Source: Phoenicibacter sp963588595
GTDB taxonomy: Bacteria; Actinomycetota; Coriobacteriia; Coriobacteriales; Eggerthellaceae
Length of the DNA: 24,502 bases
Assembly (NCBI GenBank): GCA_963588595.1
Contig: CAVAIA010000037.1
Coordinates: 1-24,502 of the forward strand
Reading direction: 5' to 3'
Shown here in pieces: positions 14,917 through 23,301 of this stretch; the stretch's first letter is position 1; every line of letters begins with the position of its first letter. The position numbers and the translations under genes were made by a program. Below the pieces are notes generated by a model that was given only the letters and a program-made list of their open reading frames with translations, made no database searches and was not told the origin of the DNA.

Positions 14917-16494
14917 TTATTCATCTATAAGAATTTTCTCGTCGTCAAGTCTTGGGAAAAGAGGTTCGCCAATTTCAATCTTGTTAGAAGACTCAAGTTT
15001 TCCCCACTTCAACTCATCTTTCAATTCTTCAATCTCAAATGGATCAACCGCCCCAATTCGCTTGCAAACTTCTTTAGAAGTTTGTGTGCAAAATGGAGCT
15101 AACATAATAGCAATCAATCGAATTGCCTCAAGCGAGTTATATATAACATCAGCCAATTCTTGCTTTTTTGCCTCGTCCTTTGCAAGCGTCCAAGGCTCTG
15201 ACTCCTCAACATAAAGATTAGCTCTGTGAGCTAAGTTCATAGTTGACTCAACGGCGCCAGAGAAATCTAATTGCTCCATCTTTTGCAAATAGTTATCAAC
15301 AACACCTTCCAACATTTCGCTCAAAGGATTGTTTGTTGCATTTTGACTCGGAGTTGGAACGATAAAATCAAAATACTTTTTTGTCATATTTGTGACTCTT
15401 GAAACTAAATTTCCCCAAGTGTTAGCCAAATCAGCATTGTAGACTTGACACATTCTTTCTATCGAAATAGAACCATCAACTCCAAATTGAACATCACTCA
15501 TAAAATAATATCTATAAGCGTCAACTCCAAAAATTTCAACAAGTTTTGAGGGCGAGAGAGCGTTTCCCTTCGATTTGCTCATTTTTTCGCCTTTTGTTAG
15601 CAAAAAGCCATGTCCGAACACTGTTTTTGGCAAAGTCATTCCGGCGGCCATTAACATAGCTGGCCAAATAACGCAATGAAACCTTGTTATGTCCTTGCCC
15701 ACTAAATGAAATTGAGCTGGCCAAAATGAGTTAAATTCTTCCTCTCGGCTTTCATCGCAATACCCGATGCCAGTTAAATAGGCGATCAAAGCATCTGCCC
15801 AAACATAGGCAACGTGACCTTCGTCAAATGTGAATGGAACTCCCCAATCAAATGTAGATCTAGAAATTGACAAATCCTTTAAGCCGCCCTTAACGAACGA
15901 AACAATCTCATTTCTCCTAGTTTTAGGAAGTATAAAATCAGGATTTTCGTCATAGAATTCAAGAAGTTTGTCTTGAAAATCGCTTAGTTTAAAAAACCAA
16001 TTTTCTTCGCCGCTCGCACGCTCAACTTTGCGCTTGCATTCTGGGCATATAAACTCACCATCTTCGTCCTTCTCAAGGTCGCTTTCAGCATAATAAGTCT
16101 CTTCATGGATACAATACCACCCATCATAGCTGCTCTTATAAAGAAAACCCTCATCGTAGATCTTTTGCCAAAAATTTTGAACTGACTTTATTTGTTCTGG
16201 AGAAGAAGTTCTAACAAATTGAGTAAATTCAATATTCAACATCTTCCACGTTTCTAAGAAAGCTGGAATTTGAGAATCGCACCACTCAATTGGAGTCACA
16301 CCATGCTCATCGGCGGTTTGTGCAATTTTTTGCCCATGCTCATCGGAACCTGTTACGAAATGCACATCAAAGCCGCACATCTTTTTAAACCTTGAAACGC
16401 AATCAGCAGCTATCGTTGTGTATGCAGTTCCTAGATGTGGTTGTGCATTCACATAATAAATAGGCGTGGTTATATAAAAACTTGGCTTCTTCAT
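14917..16494 (-). CDS. metG: Methionyl-tRNA synthetase
   Basis: A 525-residue class I aminoacyl-tRNA synthetase that charges tRNA-Met. The N-terminal nucleotide-binding half has YYVNAQPHLGTAY (the HIGH-type motif) and TGSDEHGQKI. The connective domain has one visible CPEC knuckle (near residue 135), and KMSKSKGN is the ATP-binding loop. The anticodon-binding helical domain follows. The protein ends without the C-terminal tRNA-binding (EMAP-II/Arc1p-like) domain found in longer bacterial forms, so it is the short type. The Shine-Dalgarno GAAGGAG is 9 bases before the ATG. It heads the metG-tatD-flavoprotein-ksgA set. Confidence 0.95.
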   Translation of the reverse strand: MKKPSFYITTPIYYVNAQPHLGTAYTTIAADCVSRFKKMCGFDVHFVTGSDEHGQKIAQTADEHGVTPIEWCDSQIPAFLETWKMLNIEFTQFVRTSSPEQIKSVQNFWQKIYDEGFLYKSSYDGWYCIHEETYYAESDLEKDEDGEFICPECKRKVERASGEENWFFKLSDFQDKLLEFYDENPDFILPKTRRNEIVSFVKGGLKDLSISRSTFDWGVPFTFDEGHVAYVWADALIAYLTGIGYCDESREEEFNSFWPAQFHLVGKDITRFHCVIWPAMLMAAGMTLPKTVFGHGFLLTKGEKMSKSKGNALSPSKLVEIFGVDAYRYYFMSDVQFGVDGSISIERMCQVYNADLANTWGNLVSRVTNMTKKYFDFIVPTPSQNATNNPLSEMLEGVVDNYLQKMEQLDFSGAVESTMNLAHRANLYVEESEPWTLAKDEAKKQELADVIYNSLEAIRLIAIMLAPFCTQTSKEVCKRIGAVDPFEIEELKDELKWGKLESSNKIEIGEPLFPRLDDEKILIDE

Positions 16495-16587
16495 CTATTT
16501 TGTCTCCTTCAGAATTTCTAACAGAAAGTTGGAATTAACAAACAATAATTTATTTTCCAACCACTAATTTTAAACTTTTTTAACAAT

Positions 16588-17385
16588 TTATTTTTGAGCA
16601 ACATAAATTGAAATCATGCGAAGCGTGTCTGCAAGGTTATCTGTCTCAAGCGAAACTGAATAATCATACGTTAAAGTGGAAGACCAAAGCATTGGACTTT
16701 GATCTCCTGATGTTCTTTTTCCAACGCCTGAAAAATCTCTTTGCTCCTTAGAAACCCTACTTGAATCGCTCGTGAATATAGAATATTCTGTTTTATCTGT
16801 TGGCAGAATAACATCATCTTCATTAATCTCGACTCCTGCCTCGCGCATAACTTTAGAAATTACTTTCTCGTTTACAACAGCATCGCGAAAACTCAAATTT
16901 CCATACCCGAGCGATTTTAAAGAAGCGACGTATGTCACCGCCAAAATTGCTCCGTCTTTATCAACCTCAGCCATTAAAGTTGGATTTCCTGTCTTCGAAT
17001 CCCCCTCATCACTCGCCAGCGTGAACTTGACAACTCGAACAACCGCCTCTTTTGATCCAGAAGATTCAACGTCACTTAAAACTTGAGCTCCATGCCCAAT
17101 TTGTTCAATTGAAGTGTCGATGCTTGTTCCTATCAATGAAGAGGCGTCAGGGATCGTTACTGTCTTTTTAGCGCTCGAATCATTACTTTGCTCCTCTTCA
17201 CTATCATCTTGTGAGGATTTAACTTCGGTAACTTGAGTTTGTTTAACTGACGAGCTGCTAGAAAGGCTTGCGCTCAAAAAATAAAAAATTAGAAGAGCAA
17301 ATAAGATGATAAAAAGGACTAAAAACCCAATAAAAATATTTCTCTTTAATTTTATAAGACTATTTTCTAATTCTTCTTCTTGCAT
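16588..17385 (-). CDS. Membrane-anchored protein of unknown function
   Basis: A 265-residue protein I do not recognise. It has a short charged N-terminus, one hydrophobic helix at about 17-38, then a Ser/Gln/Glu/Asp-rich linker (about 39-70), and a globular, probably extracytoplasmic domain from about 75 to the end. The domain has alternating strand-like segments (AVVRVVKFTLAS, AILAVTYVASLKSLGYG) and no cysteines. The lack of a cleavage or lipobox motif suggests a signal anchor. Its ATG lies 2 bases after the stop of the M16 protease gene, so the two are very likely co-transcribed and coupled; no clear Shine-Dalgarno is present. A function linked to the protease is only a guess. Confidence 0.8.
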   Translation of the reverse strand: MQEEELENSLIKLKRNIFIGFLVLFIILFALLIFYFLSASLSSSSSVKQTQVTEVKSSQDDSEEEQSNDSSAKKTVTIPDASSLIGTSIDTSIEQIGHGAQVLSDVESSGSKEAVVRVVKFTLASDEGDSKTGNPTLMAEVDKDGAILAVTYVASLKSLGYGNLSFRDAVVNEKVISKVMREAGVEINEDDVILPTDKTEYSIFTSDSSRVSKEQRDFSGVGKRTSGDQSPMLWSSTLTYDYSVSLETDNLADTLRMISIYVAQK

Positions 17386-17387
17386 AT

Positions 17388-20384
17388 TTAAAGTTCTACG
17401 ACATTGTCAAACATTTCGCTTTTTTCTATCGCCTCCCTATCCCCTATAACGCATATTGGAGATTTCTTTGCGATTTCATCGACGCTACTAGATAAGTTTT
17501 TAACTCTGTCTAAGCTCATCTCAAGAACATCTTTCCTTAAATTAACGCGATCATCTTCTGTCAATCCTGAGAAGAATTGAGATTCGTTCCTGGCAATAAT
17601 CGAGCTTGGCTTTAAAGGCTGGTCGAGCCCCGCAACAGTGCTAACAATGAAACCTTGCATCTCTCTTTCGCTCGGCGAAAAATCGCTCAACCATCTAGAA
17701 GCTTCTCTAAATGTTTCAATTGACGACTTAACGTTAGGGTCACGATAAGTGTAGAACCCACACTCTCCAGTTAACTTTCCAGAGAAACCACAACCATAAG
17801 CTCCTCCTTGCACCCTTATTGTGTTCCAAAGATAGTCATAACTCAAAACTCTTGAAACAAGTGGGCATGCACCATCATAGGAAAAGCGCCCATCAAAAAG
17901 ATTGCCATCTACTCGATTTTGAAGCAAATTAAAATCGTTCTTTATCGCTGTGTATGTAACATCACTTTTAACAGCAAAAGCCTCTTTAACGTGGTCCTCA
18001 TCACCATGTCTTAACTTTTCATCTAAGGCAATAACCGCGTCATTTTGAGCATCCATTGCGCTATCCTGCGCACAAGTCAATTTCTCGATCGTCTCTCGCA
18101 TCCATAAATTCGACTCTTCATCGTCCGAACAATAACTAAAAACAACACTTGTTGGATCTTGAAGACTTTTATAAAGTTGCCTAAGTTTGTCAAGAATTAG
18201 ATCAACGCTCTCATCTAAATTCTCGCAAATCTTATCTAAAAATTGCTTATAGGCGACTCCCTCCATCATTTCACAAATTAAAGACGACTCGCTTATTTTT
18301 GAAGAAGCTCGCCTCATTGCAAAAACGTGACCCGCGTTAATAATCGATTGATCTGACATAATTTTTTGTTGCATTAAAATTTGTGATAGGCGCTGCTTAT
18401 CGTCAAATTTTGTCTCGTTTAATATCGACTCTGCAAGCTCGCTTGACAAGGATGTTTTGTCTTTAAGGCAACTTGCGCTAACCTTAAGCATCAGCTTAGG
18501 ATTGTGAATGTTTGGTGTAACAATAACAACAGGGCTCATTGAAAGTCGCCCAAATCTGCGCTTTTTCTCAACTTCGATTTCTTCTGCACTAAACTTTAGC
18601 GTGTCAAATTTCCCAAAGAGATTTATCATCAAAGACAGATAAGGCAAATCATCAAATTCGATGTTGCTAAGATTGAGATAGGTGTTAAAGTAGTTTATCC
18701 CATGAGTCTCAACATTTAGATTCTTAATTCTTTTTAGGGCGCCTGAATTCAAATTTTGAACGTCGATCTCAAATTTCCTCGTTTTATTATCAACGTCCAA
18801 CACTCGCATAAATGGAAGACGGTTAATATCTTCTTCTTTATCAGGCAAAGCTTGAATCTCTTTCAAATGTTGAGATTGTTCTTTGATGGTAAGAGCCTCG
18901 CTATCTTTAGGATGATGCTTTTTCCCTTCTTCTTCATCTTCAACAATTGGCAAAACTCTAACGCTCGCGATTTGAGTGTTATTCAAAAACACTCTGCTCA
19001 CGAGTTTTTCAAGCTCCCCATTATTAAGCATTAATCTTAGCTCTTTAAAAGTGTTCTCGTAGCGCAAAGCTCCAATCGGCTCATTGTCGTCATAGAGCCA
19101 AGAACTTAAAGATGAAAGCGCATAAATAACACCATCTGCGACTCCAAAGTTTTGTTCTCTCATCTCAAACTCGAAACGGTCGATTTGAGCCTCAATCAAA
19201 CTCTTGTCAAAATTTCCATCAACAATCTCTTGCATTTGTTCGCGGACAACACGTTTCATAACTTCAAGAGCATCCTCATCCTCAACTCCTTGACATGCCA
19301 AAAAAATTGCAGGCTCTGCAACAGGAGAAATAGCAGAGTAATAAAACTCTTTGGCTACTCCTGTTTCGAGCAATCTCTTCTTAAGAGGTGACACGTTAGA
19401 AGAGAGCAAAACTTCCATCAAGGTTGAAATCATTTGAAAACTCGCAAGGTCATCAAATGAGCAAATTTTAAAAGCACTAGCATAAACTGCATTGTCAGGC
19501 TTGATATCCATTCGAACATCAAAAACTTCCCTTTTTGAAACAGAAGTCGTTTGAAGTTTGTTTGGAAAGCTCTTCTTATTTGAAGTAATTTCCCTTCGAT
19601 TATTAAAAGCAGGAGTTAAATAATCCTTGTCAAATGCCTCTAAAAATTTGGCAAAATAATCAACGGTAATGTTTCCATAGAGATGAATATAAGAATTTTC
19701 AGGCGAATAATGACGAGCATGAGTGTCTAAAAACTCATCGTAAGAAAGATTAGGGATCTCCTTTGGTTCGCCTCCAGATTCAAAAGAGTAACAAGTCGTC
19801 GGGTATAAACGTTGGCAAAGGGCGTCAAACAAAACGGCATCTGGATCCGAAAGCGCTCCCTTCATCTCGTTAAAAACAACTCCAGATATTTTCTCACACC
19901 CATCCTCATCAAGTTCTTTATGCCACCCTTCTTGCAAAAATATTTCTTCCTTGGAATAAATAAGAGGATTAAAAACAGCATCCATATAAACATTCATTAA
20001 ATTAAATAAATCTTGTTCATTTGTTGAGGCAACAGGATAGACTGTCTTATCTGGGAAAGTCATTGCATTTAGAAAAGTTTGCATGGAACTTTTAAGCAAA
20101 TTAACAAAGGGCTCCTTAACAGGATATTTCTTCGACCCGCATAAAACAGAGTGCTCTAGTATATGAAAAACGCCAGTCGAATTTGAGGGAGGCGTTTTAA
20201 ACGCAATGGAAAAAGCTTTATTATCGTCGTCGTTTTCAAGAAATAGAAGACGAGCTCCTGAAAGTTCGTGACGAAAGAACCAAGACCTCCCAGAAATTTC
20301 TTTTAAGTCCTCAGGTTGAGAACTTTTTAAAATGAACCCATTTTTTTTAGCAATAGCTTTTAGCTCATCAACTTCGTCAATCAT
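17388..20384 (-). CDS. PreP-like M16C family zinc metalloprotease
   Basis: A 998-residue protein of the presequence-protease (PreP/Cym1) branch of inverzincins. The inverted zinc motif HxxEH is HILEH at 74-78, followed by the branch-typical SVLCGSKKYPVKEPF and NAMTFPDKTVYPVAS. The distal ligand is the Glu of VVFNEMKGA, about 95 residues on. The C-terminal half has the conserved QGGAYGCGF and a YTYRDPN segment, so both clam-shell halves are present and the enzyme should be active. No signal peptide is visible, so it likely degrades peptides in the cytoplasm. The Shine-Dalgarno GGAGG is 7 bases before the ATG. Confidence 0.93.
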   Translation of the reverse strand: MIDEVDELKAIAKKNGFILKSSQPEDLKEISGRSWFFRHELSGARLLFLENDDDNKAFSIAFKTPPSNSTGVFHILEHSVLCGSKKYPVKEPFVNLLKSSMQTFLNAMTFPDKTVYPVASTNEQDLFNLMNVYMDAVFNPLIYSKEEIFLQEGWHKELDEDGCEKISGVVFNEMKGALSDPDAVLFDALCQRLYPTTCYSFESGGEPKEIPNLSYDEFLDTHARHYSPENSYIHLYGNITVDYFAKFLEAFDKDYLTPAFNNRREITSNKKSFPNKLQTTSVSKREVFDVRMDIKPDNAVYASAFKICSFDDLASFQMISTLMEVLLSSNVSPLKKRLLETGVAKEFYYSAISPVAEPAIFLACQGVEDEDALEVMKRVVREQMQEIVDGNFDKSLIEAQIDRFEFEMREQNFGVADGVIYALSSLSSWLYDDNEPIGALRYENTFKELRLMLNNGELEKLVSRVFLNNTQIASVRVLPIVEDEEEGKKHHPKDSEALTIKEQSQHLKEIQALPDKEEDINRLPFMRVLDVDNKTRKFEIDVQNLNSGALKRIKNLNVETHGINYFNTYLNLSNIEFDDLPYLSLMINLFGKFDTLKFSAEEIEVEKKRRFGRLSMSPVVIVTPNIHNPKLMLKVSASCLKDKTSLSSELAESILNETKFDDKQRLSQILMQQKIMSDQSIINAGHVFAMRRASSKISESSLICEMMEGVAYKQFLDKICENLDESVDLILDKLRQLYKSLQDPTSVVFSYCSDDEESNLWMRETIEKLTCAQDSAMDAQNDAVIALDEKLRHGDEDHVKEAFAVKSDVTYTAIKNDFNLLQNRVDGNLFDGRFSYDGACPLVSRVLSYDYLWNTIRVQGGAYGCGFSGKLTGECGFYTYRDPNVKSSIETFREASRWLSDFSPSEREMQGFIVSTVAGLDQPLKPSSIIARNESQFFSGLTEDDRVNLRKDVLEMSLDRVKNLSSSVDEIAKKSPICVIGDREAIEKSEMFDNVVEL

Positions 20385-20400
20385 AACCGCCCTCCAACTT

Positions 20401-20440
20401 TAGTTAAATTGTTCTTATTTAAAATACGATTTTTTAACTA
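20401..20440. repeat. 8-bp inverted repeat with 24-base loop between SBP gene and M16 gene
   Basis: TAGTTAAA (20401-20408) pairs with TTTAACTA (20433-20440), immediately after the stop codon of the binding-protein gene. It is AT-only in its stem and lacks a clean T-tract, so it is a weak terminator at best. It overlaps the candidate promoter of the protease gene and could instead be a binding site. Confidence 0.35.
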
Positions 20441-20444
20441 TCAA
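20416..20444 (-). promoter_or_regulatory. Possible promoter of the M16 protease gene
   Basis: On the minus strand TTGATA (20444-20439; 5 of 6 to consensus) lies 17 bp from TAAATA (20421-20416; 3 of 6). The -35 box overlaps the stop codon of the preceding gene. Read-through from upstream remains possible. Confidence 0.35.
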
Positions 20445-21466
20445 TTTGTCTTGGAGGAAGAACCTGTCACAGTTGAGGCATCTGTCGCGCTCGCAGTTGA
20501 ACCAGAACTAGAAGAATTTTGTGAAGAACTCGAGCTGCTTGAAGCAGTCTCCGAACTCGTGTCTGTTGGGCTCACGCTTGAGCCAGCGTTAATTTTAGTG
20601 ACTCCTGAAAGAGATATCTCTTTGCCTAACCATTTCTTTTGGATAACATTAATTATCCCTTTGCTTTTAACTTTTGTTAGTGCATCCTGAATCGCAGAGT
20701 AAGTATCCGTTCTATCAGTCTTAACTGCCGCGCAATAGCCTTCTGACCCATCCACCGCCGCAACAATCTCAACATCTAAACCTGCTTTGTTTGCAGCATA
20801 AAGTCCAACGATTGCATCAGCAGCGACATATTGAACCGATCCCTTTGAAAGAGATTGAAATGCACTCTCCAAATCATCACAAGTGACAATCTTGTCAGTT
20901 CCAAAAACACTAGATGAAGTCCAAGCACTCTTCGAGGAAGCTTGAACTGCAATTTTTTTGCTGTCGTTACTTTGAGGTGCAGTTGCACTGGAGCCTGACT
21001 TTGCAAAATATGCAACTCCTGTTGTTAAATATTGATCCGTGAGTTTTGCATTTGCAGGGCACCCTGAGCTATCGATTCCAAGAACAACATCCACCGTGTT
21101 GTTAGCTAAAGCCTTAGCAGGATTAGTTCCCGTGTCAACCACTTCTAGTTTTAATCCCATCTCATCAGCTATCGCTCCAGCAATGTCAACGTCGATCCCT
21201 ATTATCTTCGAATTTCCAGTCCCTGCCATAGGGGAAAGAGACGTGTTGACGCCGACTTTTAATGTCCCCTCCTCCTTAACAACTGAGGAAGACACATTGC
21301 TCGAAGCGAGCTTAGGGGGCTCAGAATTTGTTACACATCCACACAAAGAAATAGTTATCAAGCCCAAAACGACAACAAAGATAGCTTTTATAGCTTTAGG
21401 AATAAAAGGAAAAGCATTTCTGTCCTTAGAGAAAAGATTGTTCGTTTGATCAAAAAAACTTGTCAT
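20441..21466 (-). CDS. Amino-acid-type ABC substrate-binding lipoprotein (SBP family 3), orphan
   Basis: A 341-residue protein. The N-terminus is unusual: about 24 polar residues, then a hydrophobic segment (25-40) and the lipobox LCGC with Cys44. The mature part opens as a type 3 periplasmic-binding domain (TLKVGVNTSLSPMAG, then GIDVDIAGAIADEMGLKLE, and VDVVLGIDSSG). It ends with WLGKEISL, typical of polar amino-acid binders. A Ser/Thr-rich low-complexity tail of about 50 residues follows. No permease or ATPase gene adjoins it, so its partner, if any, is elsewhere. AGGAGA lies about 12-13 bases before the ATG, rather far. A structured leader of about 257 nt precedes it. The ligand cannot be named. 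Confidence 0.88.
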   Translation of the reverse strand: MTSFFDQTNNLFSKDRNAFPFIPKAIKAIFVVVLGLITISLCGCVTNSEPPKLASSNVSSSVVKEEGTLKVGVNTSLSPMAGTGNSKIIGIDVDIAGAIADEMGLKLEVVDTGTNPAKALANNTVDVVLGIDSSGCPANAKLTDQYLTTGVAYFAKSGSSATAPQSNDSKKIAVQASSKSAWTSSSVFGTDKIVTCDDLESAFQSLSKGSVQYVAADAIVGLYAANKAGLDVEIVAAVDGSEGYCAAVKTDRTDTYSAIQDALTKVKSKGIINVIQKKWLGKEISLSGVTKINAGSSVSPTDTSSETASSSSSSSQNSSSSGSTASATDASTVTGSSSKTN

Positions 21467-21467
21467 T

Positions 21468-21724
21468 AAAGTTTACTTTCTCCTAGTTTATATTCATAAA
21501 TTTAAAGCTTCTCCACCTGACCTAGTCTTTGCCCCCACACCTGCACACCGTCAAAACTTTCTTCCTATAAATAAAAAGGTGCGTCTTACTTCTAGAATGC
21601 GCCATGCTCATGACTAAGAGCTCAAAAAATTGCTCTCTTATCACTTACGTGGGTCCTTTTGGCCGCATCTGCCATGGACTTGAAGGAAGTAAATTTCCCT
21701 CGCAACTACAAACGTAAAGAAGCG
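21468..21724 (-). ncRNA. Candidate structured leader RNA upstream of the SBP gene
   Basis: A promoter at 21731-21739 implies an RNA starting near 21724 and running about 257 nt to the SBP start. Minus-strand pairings suggest a three-way junction. The closing stem is TTACGT (21717-21712) with ACGTAA (21650-21645). It encloses hairpin GAGGGAA/TTCCTTC (21701-21682) and a two-part hairpin, GTCC..TGGC with GCCA..GGAC (21679-21653). A further hairpin, GAGAGC/GCUCUU, and a terminator-like hairpin follow. Several pairs are G-U only when read on the minus strand, which favours RNA in that direction. No known riboswitch class was recognised. The folding is by eye. Confidence 0.4.
21571..21603 (-). terminator. 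Possible intrinsic terminator in the SBP leader
   Basis: On the minus strand GGCGCATTCTA, a GAAG loop and TAAGACGCACC form an imperfect stem with mismatches, followed by TTTTTATTTA (21577 downward). It sits about 105 bases before the SBP start, where a transcription attenuator would lie. The mismatched stem keeps confidence low. Confidence 0.4.
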
Positions 21725-21730
21725 ATGATA

Positions 21731-21739
21731 ATTATATCA
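21731..21739 (-). promoter_or_regulatory. Extended -10 promoter at the end of murE
   Basis: The minus strand reads TGATATAAT, a perfect extended -10 element that overlaps the murE stop codon (TGA, 21739-21737). No strong -35 box is seen. It gives the SBP gene its own transcript with a long leader. Confidence 0.6.
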
Positions 21740-23290
21740 AAGTTTGAATTTATCGCTTAAATCTGACACCTTTCGGCGCACATGCTCTGTGTCAGGTGTT
21801 ATAGGAATGTCATCTACGCCTTGTCCCCCAACGCATATTGACTCGCTTCCTTTTCCAAGGGCGCAAACAATAACTCTGTCCTTCTTGTCCTCGCCCTCCA
21901 CGCTCGAAGAGTTGACATAGTCTTTCGCAAGTTCAAATGCCCTTTCACAAGCTTCGTCTCTAGAGACAACTTTTTCAAAGTTAGTGCCTGTTGGAACATT
22001 TTGCGCACATCGATCTATAACATCTTCTGGTTTTTCATTCCCAGGATCATCCGTTGTAAGAATAATATAATCACAATATTTAGAGGCTGTCTTTGGCAAA
22101 TCAACGCACCTATTCGACGCCTTTCCTCCGCTAGCGCCAAAATAAGCGATTAGATAACTTTTTGGAAATCTTTTTTTAACGTCTGCAAAAAAAGCCTCAT
22201 ATGACTCTAAAGTGTGAGCATAGTCGACGATTCCAACAATTTTAGAAGTTTTATCCCCAAAAACTTCCATCCTTCCCGAAACACAAGTGTTGCAAATAGC
22301 GTCATATGTTTTTTCTGCGTTAAGGCCTAGAACTTCACAAATCTTTAATGCGCATCTCGCGTTCTTTTGGTTAACGCTTCCCATCAACCTCAAAGGAATT
22401 TCGCTGCTTTCATCGATATTTTCATCAAAAAAATAGAATTGATTATTGTTCGATTTCTCAATCAAGGCAAGTTGCATTTTGCAAAGTTCTTCCACTTCTT
22501 GACAAATTGCTATGCTGTGCGGCAAAACTAAGTTTTCGCATAAAGTTGCAATCTTAAATTTCGTCAAAACATAGTCTTCAACGCTCGGATGCTCGATTGG
22601 GGCGATGTGGTCGACGCCAACGTTAGTTATCGCGCAAACGTCGAAGTCCAACCCTAACACTCTATTTTGCTTTATCCCTTGAGATGAAACCTCCATAACG
22701 CAATAGTCAAGCCCATTGTTAACCATTTCAGCTAAGAATCTATATAAGTCAGGAGGCTCAGGCGTTGTGTTTGGTGGCTCATATGCTTTCTTTCCATCAA
22801 AAACGCGATGAGTTCCAATGAAACCGCAAGTTCGTTTCCCATCCCCACACTTTGCATTAATCGCGCTCTCAACAAAAGTCGCAACAGTTGTTTTTCCTTT
22901 AGTTCCTGTTATGCCTACGATGGTCAATCCTTCATCAGGACAACCCCACGCAACTTTAGAAGCAAAAGCTTGGGCGCATCTAACATCGTCAACTAACAAC
23001 AAGGGGATCTCAAATTCCTCACATATCTCTCTTATTTGGAATTGTTGAGACATTTCGTAAGATGAAAGGCAAGAATTAGCACCATTTTTAATCGCGTTTA
23101 TTAGATAGTCAATTTTAAAATTTTTTCCTTTGCAAACAAACATGGAGTTTTGACTAGCACTTCTAGAATCGCATGACGTTCCATCTATTTTAAAATTGCC
23201 CTTATTCGTCTTTGGATCGCAATAGACAATCTGCAAATTGCATTCATTTTCCTCTAAGATTTCTTCGATTTTATCAAGCGTGCAAGACAT
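21737..23290 (-). CDS. murE: UDP-N-acetylmuramoyl-tripeptide synthetase MurE, probably L-lysine-adding
   Basis: A 517-residue Mur ligase that adds the third residue of the peptidoglycan stem peptide to UDP-MurNAc-L-Ala-D-Glu in the cytoplasm. The ATP loop GITGTKGKTT is at 126-135, NTTPEPPDL at 174-182 and VMEVSSQGIKQNRV at 198-211. The last has Gln where most MurE have His, as I recall for streptococcal lysine-type enzymes. GVDHIAPIEHPSVEDY also resembles those. The C-terminal specificity loop reads TTDDPGNEKPED instead of the DNPR of diaminopimelate-adding enzymes, which argues against diaminopimelate. It lies 11 bases after the glycosyltransferase gene, with no clear Shine-Dalgarno, so it probably depends on that transcript. 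Confidence 0.92.
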   Translation of the reverse strand: MSCTLDKIEEILEENECNLQIVYCDPKTNKGNFKIDGTSCDSRSASQNSMFVCKGKNFKIDYLINAIKNGANSCLSSYEMSQQFQIREICEEFEIPLLLVDDVRCAQAFASKVAWGCPDEGLTIVGITGTKGKTTVATFVESAINAKCGDGKRTCGFIGTHRVFDGKKAYEPPNTTPEPPDLYRFLAEMVNNGLDYCVMEVSSQGIKQNRVLGLDFDVCAITNVGVDHIAPIEHPSVEDYVLTKFKIATLCENLVLPHSIAICQEVEELCKMQLALIEKSNNNQFYFFDENIDESSEIPLRLMGSVNQKNARCALKICEVLGLNAEKTYDAICNTCVSGRMEVFGDKTSKIVGIVDYAHTLESYEAFFADVKKRFPKSYLIAYFGASGGKASNRCVDLPKTASKYCDYIILTTDDPGNEKPEDVIDRCAQNVPTGTNFEKVVSRDEACERAFELAKDYVNSSSVEGEDKKDRVIVCALGKGSESICVGGQGVDDIPITPDTEHVRRKVSDLSDKFKL

Positions 23291-23301
23291 ATTTTTTTGA
23301 G

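Noticed and set aside
16528..16561. 7-bp inverted repeat GTTGGAA/TTCCAAC upstream of metG as a terminator
   Set aside because: Long 20-base loop and no proper T-tract in the direction of transcription.
21505..21525. GGTCAGG followed by AGAAGC as the core of an SRP (4.5S) RNA
   Set aside because: The GGAA tetraloop and complementary flanks of SRP domain IV are missing.
21522..21611. 29-codon reading frame on the minus strand inside the SBP leader, with Cys codons near its end
   Set aside because: No Shine-Dalgarno before its ATG and it runs through the terminator-like hairpin; a leader peptide is possible but unsupported.
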